From Aureimonas sp. OT7 (GTDB lineage: Bacteria > Pseudomonadota > Alphaproteobacteria > Rhizobiales > Rhizobiaceae): a stretch of 64,000 bases of DNA. Position numbers and translations under genes: made by a program. Every line of letters starts with the position of its first letter. Position 1 is the first letter of the stretch. The stretch is from contig NZ_CP062167.1 of the NCBI RefSeq assembly GCF_014844055.1, forward strand, positions 1,813,501 to 1,877,500, written 5' to 3'. Positions 53,451-62,256 of the stretch are shown here, piece after piece. The notes beneath the pieces were generated by a model. That model was not told the DNA's origin. It did not search any database and saw only the letters and a program-made list of their open reading frames with translations.

Positions 53451-54418
53451 CCAAGCCTCCTCAGCGTTTCCTCGAACCCTGGACGGTTGATACGCATCCG
53501 GCAGCGCAAAAGGCGCCAGGCCGCATATTTGCGGAACTCGAGCGAGGTTCGTGGCGAAAGGCGATCGAACAGAAGGGCTCTCAGTCCCCAGTAGAGATCG
53601 TCGGCTGCCGCATAGGCGAGGCAGCGATTGTACAGCGCCTCGCTCCACGCCCCGTTCCACATTTCGATGCCCGCCCGCATCTCGCTGTCGAACTGGCACG
53701 CCTCGTTGAGAAGCGCCGCGAGTTGATAATGGGGGTCCGTGTCGCACGCCATGTCGAGATCCACGAGGCGGACCGCGCCATCGGGGCCCAGCATGATGTT
53801 CGTGGCATGCGGGTCGCCATGGGCGGGCCGGCTGTCGGCGCCTGCCGCCGCCAGCGCCTCGGCAATGGCGGCAATGCCGTCGAACAGCCACCAGGCATCG
53901 TCCGGAAGCGTGTCCGCTTCCGGGCCGAGACGCTCACGCATGTCGGCAATACCGTCGAAGACCGTCCAGCGTTTCCCCATGGGAGGGCCTTCCGCGATGG
54001 TACGGAGCGTCGCGACCACGGTGGAAAGGCATGCCTCCTCTCCGAGCGCGTCCAGTGTCGCCGGCCGCCATTCCGGCCCCAGCAGGCGAAACAGGATCGC
54101 CCCCTGATCCGCCGCCAGATGCAGCGGCTCGGGCGTCAGGCCCAATTGCGCAAGCGCCTTCCCGGCCCCGAAAGTGCGGGCCGGGTCGAACAGCTCGGCG
54201 CATTCGGCCTGATGCACCTTCAGGAACAGGGATGGCTGTTCGCCCTCAGCCTGCGTGACGCGATAGAGCGTCGACTCGACCCCCTGGTAGGAGGGGGACG
54301 CGGCACCGGACAGGGCGGGCTCGTAGCGCAGTGCGCGCGCGTCCAGGAACGGCACCGACGACAGGGCAGCTTCCGCCAATCTTTCCTGGCCGTCCTTCGG
54401 TGCGCCGAGCGGCTTCAT
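53447..54418 (-). CDS. APH-family phosphotransferase (second kinase-like protein)
   Basis: A 323-residue aminoglycoside-phosphotransferase-fold protein, only distantly like the neighbouring kinase. The N-lobe is YQGVESTLYRVTQAEGEQPSLFLKVHQ; the catalytic loop RPAHGDPHATNIMLGPDG has the complete HGDxHxxN, and VRLVDLDMACDTDPHYQLA the metal Asp. An acidic, helical C-terminus ends RMRINRPGFEETLRRLG. The ATG overlaps the M20 hydrolase stop and the TGA overlaps the next start, so all three are translationally coupled. Substrate unknown. Confidence 0.86.
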   Translation of the reverse strand: MKPLGAPKDGQERLAEAALSSVPFLDARALRYEPALSGAASPSYQGVESTLYRVTQAEGEQPSLFLKVHQAECAELFDPARTFGAGKALAQLGLTPEPLHLAADQGAILFRLLGPEWRPATLDALGEEACLSTVVATLRTIAEGPPMGKRWTVFDGIADMRERLGPEADTLPDDAWWLFDGIAAIAEALAAAGADSRPAHGDPHATNIMLGPDGAVRLVDLDMACDTDPHYQLAALLNEACQFDSEMRAGIEMWNGAWSEALYNRCLAYAAADDLYWGLRALLFDRLSPRTSLEFRKYAAWRLLRCRMRINRPGFEETLRRLG

Positions 54419-55707
54419 ACAGGGGTTTCCTCCACGGCGATGGCGGCCATGCCCCTGGTGGCGAGGATTATCAGCATGTCGGCCAGGATCTGCGTGCCGA
54501 ACGCCTGGTCCTCGGGCCGCGTATATTCCGTTGGATGGTGGATGACGCCGCCGACGCTGGGTACGGCCAGCACGATGGCCGGGCATACGGCCGAAAGGCT
54601 GACGGCATCATGCCCGCCGATCGTGTCGAGGTGGCGCGTCCCGGCGCCGCGCGCCTCTGCCGCGCGCTCGGCCAGCCGTATCAGGCCGGTGTCCATGCGG
54701 CCGGCGGCGCGCCTGTCGATGGAGCGGACCTCGTAAGAGATGCCGACCGCCTCCGCCGCATCGGCGATCATGGTCTTCAAACTGTCCTCGGCCGCTTCCA
54801 GCACCTCCGGCGAGCCGGAGCGCAGCTCGATGAACAGGACCGCCTCGCCGGGTACCGTGTTGGGTGAATTGGGGTAGACCTCCAGGCGGCCGACCGATGT
54901 ATGCAGTTCCAGGCCATGCTCGCCCGCCAGCGCCTTCAGGCCGGTGATGACATGCGCGGCGGCCAGCAGCGCATCCTTGCGTTCCGCCATGGGCGTCGGC
55001 CCGGTGTGGGCCTGGCGGCCGATGAAGGCCAGCCGGTACTTGGTCGCGCCCCAGAACCGCGTGAAGGCGCCGAAACGCTCGCCGGCGCGATCCAGGAACG
55101 GCCCGCCCTCGATATGAAGCTCGATCAGCGCGTCCGGCACGCGCACTGTATCTGTGCCCGCATAGCCGATGTCGGCAAGGGCGTCCCGCACGGTGATGCC
55201 GTTGCCGTCGCGCCGGTCCAGCGCCCAGTCCAGTGCCGTGGCGCCGGTGAACACGCTGCTGCCGAGAAGGCTGGGCTGGAAGCGCGCGCCCTCTTCGTTG
55301 GTCCAGTTGGCCACCGCGAAGTTGCAGGCGGCGGCGCTTCCGTCTTGTGCCAGCGTGTCGCGGACGGCCCGGATGGCCTCGCAGGCGGACAGGACGCCGA
55401 GCGTCCCGTCGAAGCGGCCACCATTGGGCTGGCTGTCGAGATGCGAACCCACCATGACCAGCGGCGCGTCCCGGCCGGCAAGGTCGACAAGGCCGAACTG
55501 GTTGCCGATCGCGTCCACCTTCGGCGTAAATCCATTGGCGGAAAACCATGCTGCCAGCCAGTCGCGGGCCCTGCCATCCTCACGCGACAGGGTCAGGCGG
55601 GTCATCGCCCCGCCTTCGCCGCCGCCGAAGGGCTGCACGGCATCCATCATGGCCTGCAGCCGGTCTGCATCGATGTGGGCGGAATGTGTGGCGTGGCTGT
55701 CTGGCAT
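54415..55707 (-). CDS. M20-family Zn-dependent amidohydrolase (carbamoylase/allantoate amidohydrolase-like)
   Basis: A 430-residue binuclear metal hydrolase. GSHLDSQPNGGRFDGTLGVLSACEAIRA, NWTNEEGARFQPSLLGSSVFTG and TIGGHDAVSLSAVCPAIVLAVPSVGGVIHHPTEYT contain the metal-binding His, Asp, Glu and His of the HyuC/AllC family. The conserved HIEQGP motif reads HIEGGP here, with Gln replaced by Gly, which could alter the substrate pocket. Family members cleave N-carbamoyl or other amide bonds. In this operon it may release ethanolamine from an amide conjugate (inference). Confidence 0.9.
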   Translation of the reverse strand: MPDSHATHSAHIDADRLQAMMDAVQPFGGGEGGAMTRLTLSREDGRARDWLAAWFSANGFTPKVDAIGNQFGLVDLAGRDAPLVMVGSHLDSQPNGGRFDGTLGVLSACEAIRAVRDTLAQDGSAAACNFAVANWTNEEGARFQPSLLGSSVFTGATALDWALDRRDGNGITVRDALADIGYAGTDTVRVPDALIELHIEGGPFLDRAGERFGAFTRFWGATKYRLAFIGRQAHTGPTPMAERKDALLAAAHVITGLKALAGEHGLELHTSVGRLEVYPNSPNTVPGEAVLFIELRSGSPEVLEAAEDSLKTMIADAAEAVGISYEVRSIDRRAAGRMDTGLIRLAERAAEARGAGTRHLDTIGGHDAVSLSAVCPAIVLAVPSVGGVIHHPTEYTRPEDQAFGTQILADMLIILATRGMAAIAVEETPV

Positions 55708-55739
55708 CGGACGATCCGTTCTCGATATGGAATGCGTGG

Positions 55740-57593
55740 TCAGGCGGTGGCGGGAAGGTGGCGCGGCTCATCCCGCGGGAGAGGGCCCGAAACCAGGTGG
55801 CAGGCCGCGAAATCGCTGTCGCTGCGGGTGGTCAGATGGGGGCTCCGGCTTGCGCACGGGGCAAAGGCCTGCGGGCAGCGGGACCGGAACGAACACCCCT
55901 GCGGAAGGTCGATCGGGCTTGGCGGCTCGCCCTCCATCAGGCAGTCCTCCGGCCTGTAGCGCCGCCTCTCCAGCGTCGGCATCGCCGACAGGAGCGCCTT
56001 CGTGTAGGGGTGCCCCGGATCGAAGAAGAGCCGCTCGTTGTCGGCCAGCTCGACGACCTCTCCTAGGTACATGACCGCGATGCGGTTGCAGGCCTTCCGG
56101 ACCATGCCGAGGTCGTGGGATATGAAAATGTAGGTGAGCGAATGTTCGCGCTGCAGCTTGTCGAACAGGGCCAGAAGGCGGAACTGCTCGGTCTGGTCCA
56201 GTGCGGACAAGGTCTCGTCCATCAGCAGGATTTCCGGGTCCAGCACCATGGCGCGCGCCACGTTGACGCGTTGCCGCTGGCCGGCCGACAGGCCGGTGGG
56301 CAACTCGTCGTACAGGGATACGGGCAACCCGACGTCGTCCATGACCTGCCGGACCTTATCGCGGATGCGCGCCGCCTCGCGCCAGCCATGCACGCGCAGC
56401 GGCGCCTCGATCATCGCGCCGATCGAGGTGCGTGGCGGAAGAGAGCCGAACGGATCCTGCAGCACGAGCTGCAGCTTCCGGCGGAAGCCCAGAAGCGCAC
56501 GTCCGGTCAGGCGCGAGATGTCCTGGCCTTCGCACAGGATCTGCCCTCCTGACGGCTTTTCCAGCCGGCTCAGGAGCCGCATCAGCGTGGACTTGCCGCA
56601 ACCCGATTCCCCCACCACGGCGAAGCTGTCTCCGCGATGCACGTCGAACGTCACGTTGCGGACGGCCCGCAGGGCATCCGTCTTGCCGAAGGAGCCGCGC
56701 CGCCGCACGTCGTAGGTCTGCGATACGTCGTTGAGACGGATGACCGGCTGGCGGTCGTTCGCCACGCTGGCCGGAGGGCGCGGAGCCCCCGCGCCCCAGA
56801 TCACCGGTATCTGCGCCACCAGCTCGCGCGTGTAGGCATGGCGCGGCGCGGCCACGAGCGCCTCGCTCGGCTGTTCCTCCACGAGCCGTCCATCGTCCAT
56901 GACGAGAATGCGGCCGGCGGCCTCCCGGGCGACGGGAAGGGAAGACGAGACGAACAGGACCGCGGTATCGAACGTATCGGACAACTCGCGCATCAGGCGT
57001 ATCACCTGCGCCGCCACGGTGACGTCGAGCGGTTGGGTGACGTTGTCGGCCACCAGCAGGGTCGGGTTTGCCACCATGGCATCCACGATCAGGGCACGCT
57101 GCATCATGCCGCCCGAATATTGCGATGGATAATCGTGGAAGCGCGCGCGCGCCGAAGGGATGCGCACCGCTTCGAGCAGTTCGATCGCACGGGCCTGCGC
57201 ATCCGTCTTCGAGATTTCGGGCGCGACCGCGCGCAGCTTCTCGACGATCTGGGCGCCGACCGGCAGCGTCGGGTCCAGCGCGCCCATCGGGTTGGCGCCG
57301 ACATAGGCGATGTCGCGGCGCCGCCGCCGCATGTCGCCTCCCGAGAGCGCCAGTATATCGCGGCCCTTGAAGACGACCTTGCCCGACGAGATGCGAAGGG
57401 GACTGTCGATCCAGTTGACGATAGCCTTCGACAGGACTGTCTTGCCGGAGCCGGAGGCCCCGACGACGCCGACGATCTCGCGCGGGGCCACGGTAAAGGT
57501 GACATTCTTCAGGATCGCATGTTCGCGGCCGGGCATGGCCACGTCCACGCACAATCCCTCGACGGACAGGACGGGCTGGGCTGTCGCGTTCAT
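55740..57593 (-). CDS. fused double ATP-binding protein of a peptide-type ABC importer (DppD-DppF), first domain degenerate
   Basis: A 617-residue fusion of two ABC ATPases. NBD1 (about 7-260) has Walker A GASGSGKT and signature YSGGMMQR, but Walker B is LLVADN (catalytic Glu is Asn184), the Q-loop Gln is Ala100 and the H-loop His is Ser217. NBD2 (about 284-560) is complete: GESGCGKS, VLQDP, LLMDE (Glu460), ISHD (His493), with signature LSAGQ. A C-terminal Cys-rich OppD/F tail follows (GCSFRSRCPQAFAPC). Thus one composite ATP site is degenerate and one consensus. It overlaps the permease stop by one base. Confidence 0.93.
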   Translation of the reverse strand: MNATAQPVLSVEGLCVDVAMPGREHAILKNVTFTVAPREIVGVVGASGSGKTVLSKAIVNWIDSPLRISSGKVVFKGRDILALSGGDMRRRRRDIAYVGANPMGALDPTLPVGAQIVEKLRAVAPEISKTDAQARAIELLEAVRIPSARARFHDYPSQYSGGMMQRALIVDAMVANPTLLVADNVTQPLDVTVAAQVIRLMRELSDTFDTAVLFVSSSLPVAREAAGRILVMDDGRLVEEQPSEALVAAPRHAYTRELVAQIPVIWGAGAPRPPASVANDRQPVIRLNDVSQTYDVRRRGSFGKTDALRAVRNVTFDVHRGDSFAVVGESGCGKSTLMRLLSRLEKPSGGQILCEGQDISRLTGRALLGFRRKLQLVLQDPFGSLPPRTSIGAMIEAPLRVHGWREAARIRDKVRQVMDDVGLPVSLYDELPTGLSAGQRQRVNVARAMVLDPEILLMDETLSALDQTEQFRLLALFDKLQREHSLTYIFISHDLGMVRKACNRIAVMYLGEVVELADNERLFFDPGHPYTKALLSAMPTLERRRYRPEDCLMEGEPPSPIDLPQGCSFRSRCPQAFAPCASRSPHLTTRSDSDFAACHLVSGPLPRDEPRHLPATA

Positions 57594-58513
57594 CAGGCGC
57601 CTCCATGGATGGAGTTGCGGGCGCGCTCGAAGGCGGATCCCATCAGGTTGATGCTGGTCAAGGTGAGGCAGAGGAAGACGCCCGGCATCGTGGCGATCCA
57701 CCATGCGTTCAGGAGGTACTTGCGGCCATCGGCAATGATGTTGCCGAAGGTCGGCGTCGGCGGCTGCACGCCGAGTCCCAGGAAGCCCAGGATGGATTCG
57801 AAGATCATCATGCGCGCCACGTCCAGGACGGAGGTAAACAGGATGGGCGGGATCAGCAGCGGCACGAGCAGCGTCAGCAGGATCCGCGCATGCGTGGCGC
57901 CCGATACCTGGGCCGCGCGCACATATTCCTGCCCGCGCTCGGCCATGACGACGGAGCGCATGATGCGGGCGTAGACCGGCCAGTTGGAAAGACCGAGGAC
58001 CAGGACGATCGCGGGAATGGTCGGACGCGAGACGCCGAGGACGGCGATGGCCAGGATGATCATCGGAATGGCCAGTTGGGCATCCGTGATCCGCATGATG
58101 ACGGTGTCGGAGCGCCCGCCGAAATATCCGGCCAGCGTGCCGAGGGTGCAGCCGATGGCAAGCGTTACGGCCACGGACGCCACCCCGATCAACAGGGAGT
58201 AGCGCAGGCCGACAAGGCTTCGCACCAGCATGTCGCGGCCGATCTGATCCGTGCCCAGCGGATGGGCCCAGCTCCATTTTTCTCCCAGGAAGATCGGCGG
58301 CAGCAGGCGGGCCCGCACGTTCATCGCCGTGGGATCGATCCCGCTGATGGCCGGATACAGGGCCGCGGCGAGGACGAGCACGAGAAAGACGGCGAAACCG
58401 ATGCGGAATTCCGTGGAGCGCGCGGCCCGGCCCAGAATGCGCCGTGCCACGGAACGGCCGGCGGGGGCGGTGCGTGCCACGCCCGTTACCAGAGTGGGGT
58501 CGATGGCGCTCAT
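57593..58513 (-). CDS. peptide-type ABC transporter permease (DppC-like)
   Basis: A 306-residue permease with six helices. GTDQIGRDMLVRSLVGLRYSLLIG near residue 100, the EAA loop RAAQVSGATHARILLTLLVPLLI, and FESILGFLGLGVQPPTPTFGNI are DppC/OppC signatures. Its ATG overlaps the DppB-like stop by one base, and its stop overlaps the ATPase start. It belongs to the importer at the head of the eut operon. Confidence 0.94.
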   Translation of the reverse strand: MSAIDPTLVTGVARTAPAGRSVARRILGRAARSTEFRIGFAVFLVLVLAAALYPAISGIDPTAMNVRARLLPPIFLGEKWSWAHPLGTDQIGRDMLVRSLVGLRYSLLIGVASVAVTLAIGCTLGTLAGYFGGRSDTVIMRITDAQLAIPMIILAIAVLGVSRPTIPAIVLVLGLSNWPVYARIMRSVVMAERGQEYVRAAQVSGATHARILLTLLVPLLIPPILFTSVLDVARMMIFESILGFLGLGVQPPTPTFGNIIADGRKYLLNAWWIATMPGVFLCLTLTSINLMGSAFERARNSIHGGA

Positions 58514-59493
58514 CAGTATTCGAGCCTCGGGTCGATGGTGGTGGCAGCGAGATCGACGAGAATGTTGATGATCACGAAGATCGCGGCGGTGACGATGGCT
58601 ATGCCCTGGATCAGTGGAAAGTCGCGTTGCAGGACGGCGTTGATCGTCAGCAGGCCGAGGCCGGGATAGTCGAAGATGTATTCGACGATGATCACGCCGC
58701 CGAGCAGCGAGGAAAACTGGACACCCAGCAAGTTGAGCAACGGCACGGCCGCGTTGCGCAACGCATGGTGCGCGACGATGCGGGGCCGCGACAGACCCCG
58801 GACATGGCCGACGCTGACATAGGAGGCGCTCATCTGCGCCGCGACGGCGCTGGACAGGGTGCGGATCAGCACCGGCGACAGTTCGACCGCCAGCACGATG
58901 GCCGGCAGGATCGTATAGGCGAAGCCGCGGTAGCCGATGGCGGGCAACCAGCCGAGATGTGCCGAGAACAAGAGCGCCAGGACGATGCCCAGCCAGAAGT
59001 TGGGGATGGAGATGAAGACCGACGAGATGGCGAAGGCCAGCTTGTCGGCGATGCCGCCGGGCCGCAACCCGGCCGCGATCCCGACGATGGACGAGAAGAT
59101 CAGCGCGAATACCAGCGCCAGGGCCGCCAGTTGCAGCGTCATCGGCAACGCATCGAGGATGAGCGTCATGACGTCGGCCCGCTCCCCGCGCGTCGTGTCG
59201 CCGAAGCTGGCGCCGCCCGTTGCCGCGCCGCTGGCCGGCCGCACGAAGGATTGCCCGAGATTTCCCTGGACGACATCGCCCATGTAACGGCCGAACTGTA
59301 CGATGATCGGGTCGCGGAGGCCCATTTCAGTCGCGATCTGCTCGATCAGGGCTTCCGGCGCCATGCCGCCCGCCATCAGGCGCACCGGATCGCCGGGCAC
59401 GACGCGCAGCAGCGTGAAGATCAGCAGCGACACCAGGAAGATGATCAGCGCGCCTTGCGTCAGGCGACGCGCGAGGAAGCTGAGGACGAACAT
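58513..59493 (-). CDS. peptide-type ABC transporter permease (DppB-like)
   Basis: A 326-residue permease. The first helix (GALIIFLVSLLIFTLLRVVPGDPV) is followed by ALIEQIATEMGLRDPIIVQFGRYM, NLGQSFV, FISIPNFWLGIVLALLFSAHLGWLP, the EAA loop VGHVRGLSRPRIVAHHALRNAAVPLL and VEYIFDYPGLGLLTINAVLQRD, all DppB-type. It lies 81 bases after the SBP stop, with a strong hairpin between, so it is probably made in smaller amount than the binding protein. Confidence 0.94.
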   Translation of the reverse strand: MFVLSFLARRLTQGALIIFLVSLLIFTLLRVVPGDPVRLMAGGMAPEALIEQIATEMGLRDPIIVQFGRYMGDVVQGNLGQSFVRPASGAATGGASFGDTTRGERADVMTLILDALPMTLQLAALALVFALIFSSIVGIAAGLRPGGIADKLAFAISSVFISIPNFWLGIVLALLFSAHLGWLPAIGYRGFAYTILPAIVLAVELSPVLIRTLSSAVAAQMSASYVSVGHVRGLSRPRIVAHHALRNAAVPLLNLLGVQFSSLLGGVIIVEYIFDYPGLGLLTINAVLQRDFPLIQGIAIVTAAIFVIINILVDLAATTIDPRLEY

Positions 59494-59534
59494 CGGGCGA
59501 CAAGCTCCGGTCTTGCATTCGGGAACGATGCGAG

Positions 59535-59559
59535 GCCCGCCGCGATCCTGGCGGCGGGC
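59535..59559 (-). terminator. hairpin between SBP and permease genes
   Basis: GCCCGCCGC at 59535-59543 pairs perfectly with GCGGCGGGC at 59551-59559 around a 7-nt loop. Such hairpins after binding-protein genes commonly protect the upstream mRNA and reduce read-through, raising the ratio of binding protein to permease. It is not followed by a T-run. Confidence 0.55.
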
Positions 59560-59574
59560 TTCCCGGGGCCCTGG

Positions 59575-61158
59575 TCAGGCGACCTTGCCGGTGGCGTCGA
59601 TGGAGCCGTCCGGGTAGATGTAGAGTCCGGTAAGCTCCTTGCGCATCGCGTGGATCATGACCGATGTGAACAGCGAGAGCGCAGGCATCTTCCGCGCCAG
59701 CAGAGGCATCGTCTCGGTCTGCAGGATCGCCTGGCGTTCTTCCAGCGTGGAAGCATTGCGCTCCTTGTCGAGGCTGGCATCGATTTCGGCGTCCTCGATG
59801 CCGGTGATGCGGTGCGAAGAGGAGTGGAAGTGCGTCCGCAGCACGAGGTCCGGCTCCGGCGAACCGGTCGACCAGCCGCAATCCACCATGTGGCCCGGGC
59901 CGCCGCCGGGGCGATGATACAGGCGCTCGTTCCATGCGGCCGGTTCCAGCACGGTCAGGCTGACGTTGAAGCCCTGTTCGTTCAGCATGGCCGTGATGAC
60001 CTCGCCGTATTCCACCGTCTTCGGATAGAAGCCGACAGATGTGATGTATTCCAGCGGCGGCAGGCCTTCGCCGCCCGGGAAGCCGGCTTCCGCCAGCAAT
60101 GCCTGGGCGCGCTCGGGGTCGTAGGCGGGATAATTCTCCAGCTCGATGTAGCCGAACTTGACCGGCGAGACGAAGTTGCTGGACGCGTGTCCGGCCGTCC
60201 CCAGAAGCTCCAGGATCAATTCGCGGTCGATGGAATGGCATGCCGCCATGCGGATGCGCGGATCGTCGAAGGGGGGCTTGGAGCACCGGAACCAGAGATA
60301 TTTGTTTTCGACGGATACGACCTCGTTGATCGCAATGTCCGCATTGCCGGACACGGTGTCGACCTGCTCCGGCTCCAGCCGCTCGACGATGTTGGCCTGG
60401 CCGTTCATCAGGGACAGCATGCGCGTCGTGGAATCGCCGACGAAGGTGAAGTTGATCGACGGGATCGACGGCTTGCCCTTGAAGTAGCCGTCGAAGGCCT
60501 CGAGCACGGTATCGTTGCCGCGCTGCTCCACGAAGCGGAAGGGGCCCGTGCCGTTGAGCCGCTGGGACAGCGGGCCGCCGGGCCCCTCCGCGATATCCTT
60601 GGCGGACATCATCGGCAGGAAAGAAGCCAGGAACATGAACAGGTGGGCGGGATAGCCGCCCTTGCTCGTATCGACGATCACCGTGTGGTCGTCCGGGGTC
60701 TCGATGGTCAACGTCTCGGTGGGGCCCGGATACCACTGGGCCGGACGGTCGGGCTGCGACCCGTACTCAAATGTCGCCTTCACATCCTCGGCCAGGAAGG
60801 GCTTTCCGTCGTGAAACTGCACGTCATCGCGCAGCTTGATCTGCAGGCGATGCGGATCGAGCAGCTCGATGGAGGTGGCGAGCTCGTAGACGACCGCGCC
60901 CGGATCCTCCAACGTCATCGGGGTGCGCGTCAGGAAGCCCATGACGAAGCCCTCGATGTTCTTCTGGGACAGCGTCGTGTGCGCCGTCGGATCCCAGTTG
61001 CCGGTGATGTTCTCCGCCGACAGGAACACCATCGGCTGCGCCTCCTGGGCAAAAGCCGACGAAAGGAGGAAGTCGGGGTCGATCTGTGCGAAGCCGGCCA
61101 TTCCGGCAAGCGCGGCACCACCCTGGAGAATGCGTCTGCGAGTGACGAAGCTGGTCAT
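59575..61158 (-). CDS. ABC transporter substrate-binding protein, family 5, with Tat-like signal
   Basis: A 527-residue periplasmic binding protein. The N-terminus MTSFVTRRRILQGGAALAGMAGFAQI has consecutive arginines and a mild hydrophobic stretch, as in Tat signals. The family 5 core is seen in NWDPTAHTTLSQKNIEGFVMGFLTRTP, IKLRDDVQFHDGKPFLAEDVKATFEYG, LNGTGPFRFVEQRGND and LWFRCSKPPFDDPRIRMAACHSIDRELI. First gene of the eut operon, divergent from the DeoR regulator gene. Ligands of this family include peptides, sugars and amino-sugar conjugates; here an ethanolamine conjugate is suspected. Confidence 0.93.
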   Translation of the reverse strand: MTSFVTRRRILQGGAALAGMAGFAQIDPDFLLSSAFAQEAQPMVFLSAENITGNWDPTAHTTLSQKNIEGFVMGFLTRTPMTLEDPGAVVYELATSIELLDPHRLQIKLRDDVQFHDGKPFLAEDVKATFEYGSQPDRPAQWYPGPTETLTIETPDDHTVIVDTSKGGYPAHLFMFLASFLPMMSAKDIAEGPGGPLSQRLNGTGPFRFVEQRGNDTVLEAFDGYFKGKPSIPSINFTFVGDSTTRMLSLMNGQANIVERLEPEQVDTVSGNADIAINEVVSVENKYLWFRCSKPPFDDPRIRMAACHSIDRELILELLGTAGHASSNFVSPVKFGYIELENYPAYDPERAQALLAEAGFPGGEGLPPLEYITSVGFYPKTVEYGEVITAMLNEQGFNVSLTVLEPAAWNERLYHRPGGGPGHMVDCGWSTGSPEPDLVLRTHFHSSSHRITGIEDAEIDASLDKERNASTLEERQAILQTETMPLLARKMPALSLFTSVMIHAMRKELTGLYIYPDGSIDATGKVA

Positions 61159-61486
61159 AGAAAGTCCCCTGACACCAAGACGAACGACGATCGCGAGCGG
61201 TGCGGCGCACGCTCGCGCGGCCGCTCGATCCATCCCGTCCCGATAGCGGCACGGGGCATGTCCTAAGAATGTCGCCGAGTGGCAATGTGTGGTGTTTTGC
61301 TATCGGCTGGGGTAAGTATGCACACCTTCGGTAGTGAATCCACACGAAAACAGAAGATACGGATAAAAAAAGCGCAGTGATTAATGTATGTGCAAAATGC
61401 GTGGGGTTGGGGCTGGCAATTGCACAGGCGACGTGCGTTTATCGGTGTGTCAGCAAGGGAGCGTCTGCGTGAGTGAGGGCGGGTTG
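61159..61486. promoter_or_regulatory. divergent regulatory region between the SBP and DeoR genes
   Basis: A 328-bp stretch with no gene that is clearly more AT-rich than its surroundings (for example GATAAAAAAAGCG and GTGATTAATG near 61360-61385). It must hold the promoters of the SBP-led operon and of the DeoR gene. GTGTTTTGC and GCAAAATGCG recur in inverted orientation (about 61292-61300 and 61393-61402) and could be DeoR sites. I could not assign -35 and -10 boxes with confidence. Confidence 0.45.
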
Positions 61487-62245
61487 ATGTGGCCGCATGA
61501 GCGCCACTCGAAGATTCTGGAACTCCTGAACGAAGAGAAGCGCATCTCGACGCAACGGCTGGCCGGCGTTCTGGATGTCTCGCGGGAGACGGTCCGGCGC
61601 GACCTTGCCGAGCTGGAGCAGGAAGGGGTCCTGAGGCGGGTGCATGGCGGCGCCGTGGCGCCCGAGCGCACGGTGGAGCCGGAGCGCGTCTTTGCCGAAC
61701 GCCTGCAGGCCCACGCGGAAGAAAAGCGTGCCATCGGCGAGGTCGCATGCGAGATCATCCCGCGCGGTGCGACATTGTTCATCGATGCCGGCACCACGAC
61801 GCTGGCCTTCGCCACGCAGATCACGCGCCGCGGCGACGTCAACATCATCACCAACTCACTCGATATCGCACGGCTTGCGGAAAGGGGGCCGGGTTGCGAC
61901 ATCCTGCTGCTCGGCGGCCGTCCTCATATCACGGTTCCGGCGACATACGGCGAAACGACGGTTCTGGAGATCGGGCGCTATCTCGTGGATTACGCCGTGA
62001 TTTCGCCCGTCGGCCTGCATCCGGTGCGCGGCGTGACCTACTATGAAATGCACGAAGCCGATGTCGCGCGCAGCATGATCCGGCAAGCACGCAAGGTGAT
62101 GCTGCTCTGCCAGTCGGGCAAGGTTGGCGTGGAAAGCCGGGTCTCGGTCGGCCGGCTCGACGATATCGACCATCTCGTGACGGATGGCGGCAGCGAGCTC
62201 CAGATCGCGCTGGCGAACGGTCGCATCCATTCGTCCAGGCGCTGA
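61487..62245 (+). CDS. DeoR-family transcriptional regulator
   Basis: A 252-residue repressor-type regulator. The N-terminal HTH is RHSKILELLNEEKRISTQRLAGVLDVSRETVRRDLAELEQEGVLRRVHGG, and the sensor domain carries GATLFIDAGTTTLAFATQI, NIITNSLDIARL, LLLGGRPH and the ending DDIDHLVTDGG, as in regulators that bind phosphorylated metabolites. The effector may be a phosphorylated intermediate made by the operon's kinases (inference). ATG at 61487; a GTG at 61469 is possible. Its codons from about 61905 on are repeated twice downstream. Confidence 0.92.
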   Translation: MWPHERHSKILELLNEEKRISTQRLAGVLDVSRETVRRDLAELEQEGVLRRVHGGAVAPERTVEPERVFAERLQAHAEEKRAIGEVACEIIPRGATLFIDAGTTTLAFATQITRRGDVNIITNSLDIARLAERGPGCDILLLGGRPHITVPATYGETTVLEIGRYLVDYAVISPVGLHPVRGVTYYEMHEADVARSMIRQARKVMLLCQSGKVGVESRVSVGRLDDIDHLVTDGGSELQIALANGRIHSSRR

Positions 62246-62256
62246 CCAGCCGTCGC

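Noticed and set aside
49521..61158. Ethanolamine utilisation microcompartment locus
   Set aside because: No shell proteins, eutA, eutD, eutE or eutG homologues are present; only the eutBC enzyme is shared with such loci.
58444..61266. A 940-codon plus-strand open frame opposite the permease and SBP genes
   Set aside because: Its composition is typical of antisense shadow frames in high-GC DNA, and the minus-strand genes have clear family motifs.
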